Shown here: positions 6,863 to 10,264 of the stretch, in pieces
How positions within the stretch are numbered: the first letter of the stretch is position 1
Layout: each line of letters begins with the position of its first letter
Source of the DNA: Clostridiales bacterium UBA4717
GTDB taxonomy: Bacteria > Bacillota > Clostridia > Oscillospirales > CAG-272
NCBI GenBank assembly: GCA_002404395.1
Contig: DHJP01000152.1
Location: 1 to 10,264, forward strand
Reading direction: 5' to 3'
DNA: 10,264 bases
Notes under the pieces: model-generated
Told to the model about the DNA's origin: nothing
What the model saw: only the letters and a program-made list of their open reading frames with translations
Databases searched by the model: none
Program-made: the position numbers and the translations under genes

Positions 6863-7108
6863 ATGGCAGTAAAAATCAGACTCAGAAGAATGGGTATGAA
6901 GAAGAACCCCTTTTACCGTGTAGTAGTCGCTGACTCGAGAAGCCCTCGCGACGGTAAGTTTATCGAAGAGCTCGGAACCTACAATCCGCTCGTAGATCCC
7001 GCTGAATTCAAGGTCGATGCGGAAAAGGCAAAGACTTGGATCAAGAACGGCGCTCAGCCCACCGAAACCGTTAAGGCTCTGCTCAAGAAAAACGGTATTC
7101 TTGACTGA
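6863..7108 (+). CDS. rpsP: 30S ribosomal protein S16
   Basis: An 81-residue protein with the diagnostic S16 N-terminus ([20 protein letters not shown] then [20 protein letters not shown]) and the typical [20 protein letters not shown]-terminal helix. It binds 16S rRNA and is needed for 30S assembly. A strong GGAGGT (6849-6854) sits 8 nt before the ATG. The 56-nt gap from ffh is AT-rich with no obvious terminator, so read-through from the ffh promoter is likely. Of the genes here it is one of the most standard. Confidence 0.98.
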   Translation: MAVKIRLRRMGMKKNPFYRVVVADSRSPRDGKFIEELGTYNPLVDPAEFKVDAEKAKTWIKNGAQPTETVKALLKKNGILD

Positions 7109-7122
7109 AAAGGTAACACGGG

Positions 7123-7137
7123 GTCGGCTTCGCCGAC
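7123..7137 (+). other. Small GC hairpin just before the khpA ribosome binding site
   Basis: GTCGGC (7123-7128), loop TTC, GCCGAC (7132-7137), 2 nt before AAGGAG (7140-7145). With no U-tract it is not a terminator. It may protect or process the rpsP-khpA transcript or dampen khpA translation. Confidence 0.5.
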
Positions 7138-7149
7138 ATAAGGAGAATT

Positions 7150-7392
7150 ATGCTTGATTTGAAGCAGGTCCTCGGCGATCTTGTAAAAGCGATCGTTGAC
7201 GACCCGAGCCAGGTCAGCATTACCGAAAGCGAGGGCGAAGACGGCAATTCCGTCACTCTTGAGCTTTCTGTTGCGCCTGACGATATGGGCAAGGTCATAG
7301 GTCGCCACGGCAGAATTGCAAAAGCGATTCGCACAGTTATGAAAGCCGCCGCAAATACCGACGGCAAAAAGGTCAACGTGGAAATCAAATGA
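7150..7392 (+). CDS. khpA: KH-domain RNA-binding protein KhpA
   Basis: An 80-residue protein made of a single KH domain. The GXXG RNA-binding loop is GRHG (51-54) inside DDMGKVIGRHGRIAKAIRTV; the first strand and helix cover residues 2-20 (LDLKQVLGDLVKAIVDDPSQ) and the final strand is KKVNVEIK. In Firmicutes KhpA (YlqC) pairs with KhpB/Jag and binds many RNAs, affecting cell division and envelope growth. GGAG (7142-7145) precedes the ATG by 4 nt. It follows rpsP by 41 nt, as in other Firmicutes, but the usual rimM and trmD do not come next; a hairpin and the convergent comM do. Confidence 0.95.
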   Translation: MLDLKQVLGDLVKAIVDDPSQVSITESEGEDGNSVTLELSVAPDDMGKVIGRHGRIAKAIRTVMKAAANTDGKKVNVEIK

Positions 7393-7395
7393 TCG

Positions 7396-7475
7396 GCGGC
7401 TTATGCCGCAAAAATGCAGCGGCAAAGTTGCCTTGCATCTCGGTTTTCCGAAATGCGGCTCGCTTTGCCGCTGCA
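7396..7475. terminator. Tandem hairpins forming a bidirectional terminator (khpA / comM)
   Basis: A small stem GCGGC-TTAT-GCCGC (7396-7409) is followed by an A5 run, then a long stem TGCAGCGGCAAAG (7415-7427) with CTTTGCCGCTGCA (7463-7475), exact over 13 bp. Its large loop holds a second stem (GCAT...ATGC around CGG-TTTT-CCG, 7435-7456). On the minus strand the long stem begins 5 nt after the comM stop and is followed by T5 (complement of 7410-7414), a good terminator for comM. On the plus strand the tail is AAAATTTTACC, weaker. Confidence 0.75.
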
Positions 7476-7480
7476 AAATT

Positions 7481-9040
7481 TTACCAATATTTTTTGTCAA
7501 GCGTGCGGTAACGTATTGCCTCCGCAATATGATCGACCGCAATATTTTCACTGCCGGCAAGATCGGCTATCGTCCGCGCAACACGTACCAATCGGTCGTA
7601 TCCGCGCGCCGATAGACCGAGTCTGTCATATGCCACCTTAAGTAAGTCGGATGCCGATTTGTCAAGCTCGCAAAAGCGTCGTATGTGCCGCGGACCCATT
7701 TCTGCGTTCTTGTATATCATAGCAAGATCGGAGTCGGGGCTTTCGCATGCGCGCCTGAATCGCTCAAGCGCAAATTCGCGCGCCTTGCAGACCCTCTCTC
7801 GTATGACCGCCGAGGATTCGCCGACCTCTTTTTTCGACATATCTTCGTATGAGACCGACGGAACCTCGATCTGTATATCAATACGGTCAAGTAACGGTCC
7901 GCTGATCTGTGAAAGATATTTCCGCACCTCTGCCGGCTTGCACGAGCATTCGCGCGTCGGATGACCGAGATAACCGCACTTGCACGGATTCATCGCACAG
8001 ACGAGCATAAACGACGCCGGATATGTAAATCGCCCGGCAGCTCTCGTCACCGTCACCTGCCCGTCTTCAAGCGGTTGGCGCAATGCATCGGTGACCGACT
8101 TCGGGAACTCCGGAAGCTCGTCAAGAAACAGAATGCCATTATGTGCAAGTGAGATCTCACCGGGCATCGGCACGCTTCCGCCGCCGACGAGACTTGCGGG
8201 CGACATGGTATGATGCGGCGAGCGGAACGGCCGCGTGCATACAAGCGCCTTACCGTCCGGCAAAGCGCCGGAGATCGAATGTACTTTGGTCGTTTCAAGC
8301 GCCTCTTCAAAGGTCAGCTCGGGAAGTATCGTAGGCAGTCTTTTCGCCATCATCGACTTTCCGGTGCCGGGAGGCCCTATAAGCAGTACGTTATGCCCTC
8401 CCGCAGCCGCGATCTCAAGCGCACGCTTGACCTGCACCTGTCCTTTGACATCCGAAAAATCAAGCGCCGTGCGTCCGTTTTCGACCTTGAAGGTCTCTTT
8501 GTCAAACAAAGTCGGCTCAAGCAGACGCTTCCCGGTAAGATGCAATAGCAGCGTGCGTACGTTATCTATACCGTAGACCTCTATTCCGTCAACCACCGCC
8601 GCCTCTCCGGCATTCGCTTTCGGAACAAATATGCGCCTGAATCCCGCGTCTCTCGCCGCAAGGCAGAGGCAAAGCACACCGTTCACGGGTCTTACGTCTC
8701 CGGAAAGCGACAGTTCGCCTACAAATACGCAGTCGGACAGGTCGGTTTCGCAGGGAATCATGCCGGTCGATACCATGATTCCGGCAAGCATTGCCAAATC
8801 GTAATACGAGCCTTCCTTACGACGCGAAGCCGGGGCAAGATTTATCATGATATCAAGCTCCGGAAACAGGAATCCGCTGTTTTCGACCGCGGCTCTCACT
8901 CTTTGCTTGGCTTCCTTTACCGCAGCATCCGGCAGCCCGACTATCTCAAAAAGCTGAAGTCTTTCGGTGGCGTTACATTCAACATTAACTATAAAGCCGT
9001 CTATTCCGGCAATCCCCGCCGAATATACATTTCTGAACAT
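7481..9040 (-). CDS. comM: ComM/YifB family AAA+ ATPase (Mg-chelatase-like)
   Basis: A 519-residue protein, full length for the family (about 500-510). Domains: an N-terminal ChlI/Lon-protease-like fold (1-170; AGIDGFIVNVE, EIVGLPDAAVKEAKQRVRAA, NLAPASRRKEGSYYDLAM); an AAA+ core with Walker A GPPGTGKS (222-229), Walker B ILFLDEL (303-309) and the GPLLDRID segment (381-388); a cysteine cluster CAMNPCKCG...ECSC (348-367); and a C-terminal Mg-chelatase helical domain ending RYRTLDKKYW. ComM of Vibrio cholerae is a hexameric helicase that promotes branch migration of integrated DNA during natural transformation; in Firmicutes the role is less studied. Start ATG 9040 has AAAGGA (9048-9053) 7 nt upstream. 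It converges on khpA and diverges from the RHH gene. No inactivating change is seen. Confidence 0.96.
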   Translation of the reverse strand: MFRNVYSAGIAGIDGFIVNVECNATERLQLFEIVGLPDAAVKEAKQRVRAAVENSGFLFPELDIMINLAPASRRKEGSYYDLAMLAGIMVSTGMIPCETDLSDCVFVGELSLSGDVRPVNGVLCLCLAARDAGFRRIFVPKANAGEAAVVDGIEVYGIDNVRTLLLHLTGKRLLEPTLFDKETFKVENGRTALDFSDVKGQVQVKRALEIAAAGGHNVLLIGPPGTGKSMMAKRLPTILPELTFEEALETTKVHSISGALPDGKALVCTRPFRSPHHTMSPASLVGGGSVPMPGEISLAHNGILFLDELPEFPKSVTDALRQPLEDGQVTVTRAAGRFTYPASFMLVCAMNPCKCGYLGHPTRECSCKPAEVRKYLSQISGPLLDRIDIQIEVPSVSYEDMSKKEVGESSAVIRERVCKAREFALERFRRACESPDSDLAMIYKNAEMGPRHIRRFCELDKSASDLLKVAYDRLGLSARGYDRLVRVARTIADLAGSENIAVDHIAEAIRYRTLDKKYW

Positions 9041-9072
9041 ATCCGTGTCCTTTCGTCGATACCACTTCGGGT

Positions 9073-9102
9073 ATTATACGATAATTTTACCACATTTGTC
9101 TT
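9073..9102 (-). promoter_or_regulatory. Sigma-A promoter of comM
   Basis: On the minus strand TATAAT (9078-9073, perfect) with AAGACA (9102-9097, 4/6) 18 bp upstream. The leader to the comM ATG is about 27 nt. Confidence 0.6.
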
Positions 9103-9113
9103 TGCAATACAAT
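9086..9113 (+). promoter_or_regulatory. Candidate promoter of the RHH gene, overlapping the comM promoter
   Basis: TTTACC (9086-9091, 4/6), a 16-bp spacer and TACAAT (9108-9113, 5/6). It overlaps the oppositely directed comM promoter, so the two may compete. TATAAA at 9116 is an alternative -10 but lacks a good -35. Confidence 0.45.
9095..9108 (+). repeat. Copy 1 of a 14-mer shared with the nifJ promoter
   Basis: TTTGTCTTTGCAAT here matches TTTGTCTTTACAAT at 9441-9454 in 13 of 14 positions. This copy lies between the -35 and -10 of the RHH promoter and overlaps the comM -35. Inside it TTGT-CTTT-GCAA is an imperfect dyad. It is a possible operator. Confidence 0.5.
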
Positions 9114-9153
9114 AGTATAAACGAAAAACTCTGAACAGAGGAGATATCAAAAA

Positions 9154-9381
9154 ATGAAAAATCAGAAAACCGTTGAGCTCAGAATTCCCGAGGAATTGCT
9201 TGCCAAGCTCGCGCACGTCAGCAATGCAGAGGGCAGAAGCCTAAATAATCATTTCCTGTTGCTTGCCCGCAACAGCGTAGCGTACTTCGAGAAGAACCAC
9301 GGCAAAATATCACCGAAAGCGTGCGAATCCGCTCTTGAATCGCTCAAAAGCGAAGCCGAGACCCGCCCGCAGGGGCAGTAA
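9154..9381 (+). CDS. Small ribbon-helix-helix (Arc/CopG-like) DNA-binding protein
   Basis: A 75-residue protein with a ribbon-helix-helix pattern: beta strand KTVELRIP (5-12), helix A PEELLAKLAHVSNAEG, then the S-L-N turn and helix B SLNNHFLLLARNSVAYFEKNHG (to about 49). It resembles Arc-type proteins, where the beta ribbon of a dimer contacts DNA. The last 25 residues (ISPKACESALESLKSEAETRPQGQ) are charged and have no known fold. A GAGGAG ribosome binding site (9138-9143) lies 10 nt before the ATG. There is no toxin partner beside it, so it is not an obvious antitoxin; it lies between comM (divergent) and nifJ (downstream, own promoter). A local regulator is the likely role; its targets are not known. 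Confidence 0.8.
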   Translation: MKNQKTVELRIPEELLAKLAHVSNAEGRSLNNHFLLLARNSVAYFEKNHGKISPKACESALESLKSEAETRPQGQ

Positions 9382-9440
9382 TCCGTTTTTTTGAACAAAT
9401 TCGGGAAATTTTCCGTAAAAAACTCAAAAATGTAATCCTT

Positions 9441-9454
9441 TTTGTCTTTACAAT
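9441..9454 (+). repeat. Copy 2 of the shared 14-mer, at the nifJ -35
   Basis: TTTGTCTTTACAAT. It contains the exact dyad TTGT-CTTT-ACAA (9442-9453) and overlaps TTTACAATTGCAAA (9447-9460), a near-perfect 14-bp palindrome with one mismatched pair. The nifJ -35 (9447-9452) is inside it, so a bound protein would block or modulate nifJ transcription. Confidence 0.5.
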
Positions 9455-9475
9455 TGCAAAAAAAAATGTTATTAT
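9447..9475 (+). promoter_or_regulatory. Sigma-A promoter of nifJ with an A9 tract in its spacer
   Basis: TTTACA (9447-9452, 5/6), exactly 17 bp, TATTAT (9470-9475, 5/6). The spacer carries nine consecutive A (9458-9466). The transcript start should be near 9482, giving a leader of roughly 68 nt. Confidence 0.75.
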
Positions 9476-9485
9476 ATAGTGTATG

Positions 9486-9499
9486 GACCGCTTGCGGTC
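9486..9499 (+). promoter_or_regulatory. Hairpin at the 5' end of the nifJ leader
   Basis: GACCG-CTTG-CGGTC lies only a few nucleotides after the predicted transcript start. Such 5'-terminal stems stabilise mRNAs by hindering 5'-end-dependent decay, which would fit a highly expressed enzyme. It is 35 nt away from the AGGAGGA (9534-9540), so it should not mask the ribosome binding site. Confidence 0.55.
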
Positions 9500-9546
9500 G
9501 ATAAACTACTTGCTTACTCTTTAAAAATATATCAGGAGGAAATTAA

Positions 9547-10264
<718 letters not shown>

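Noticed and set aside
9441..9460. A Rex redox-repressor site at the nifJ promoter
   Set aside because: Rex sites read TTGTnAAnnnnTTnACAA (18 bp); here the dyad TTGT-n4-ACAA is only 12 bp and lacks the inner AA/TT pairs.

Overview
This window looks like chromosomal DNA from a low-to-moderate GC Firmicute, probably an uncultured Clostridia/Oscillospiraceae-type anaerobe. The basis is gene content: an AbrB-type SpoVT regulator (sporulating lineage), an SRP/ribosomal block in the order ylxM-ffh-rpsP-khpA, strong AGGAGG-type ribosome binding sites, and a pyruvate:ferredoxin oxidoreductase of anaerobic metabolism. I see no phage, IS, integrase, tRNA, rRNA or CRISPR signal.

Layout. (1) 1-640 is a decayed zone. 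It holds a leftward ORF remnant without its 5' end and a rightward AraC-family remnant keeping only the C-terminal DNA-binding part; they sit back to back, as if one deletion removed the shared promoter and both N-termini. (2) 640-2030 has spoVT (leftward) and, divergent from it, a YgjV-family membrane protein. (3) 2030-4870 is a regulator/enzyme pair: a complete AraC-family regulator (leftward) diverging from a 563-residue DUF5696-type putative glycosidase. The 165-bp gap between them holds two readable sigma-A promoters and a TGTGCA direct repeat spaced 21 bp apart, abutting the enzyme gene's -35. (4) 4870-7480 is the ylxM-ffh-rpsP-khpA block behind a near-consensus promoter. It ends early: the usual rimM-trmD do not follow, and a hairpin and the convergent comM do. 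(5) 7480-9040 is comM (YifB-family AAA+ ATPase), leftward. (6) 9041-10264 has a small ribbon-helix-helix protein gene diverging from comM, then the first 238 codons of nifJ, which runs off the window.

How it works together. The housekeeping part makes the signal recognition particle (Ffh with its YlxM partner), ribosomal protein S16 and the RNA chaperone-like KhpA. The AraC/DUF5696 pair reads as a one-enzyme catabolic unit controlled by its divergent regulator. The enzyme lacks a signal peptide, so it should act on imported glycans, yet no transporter lies nearby. The small RHH protein sits between comM and nifJ, and a nearly identical 14-mer occurs in the RHH/comM promoter region and at the nifJ -35, so local control by this protein is a reasonable hypothesis.

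Nothing here is clearly a new defence or mobile system. The most interesting signals are regulatory (AraC half-sites, the shared RHH-associated motif, the A9 tract and 5' hairpin at nifJ) and evolutionary (the double-truncation scar).
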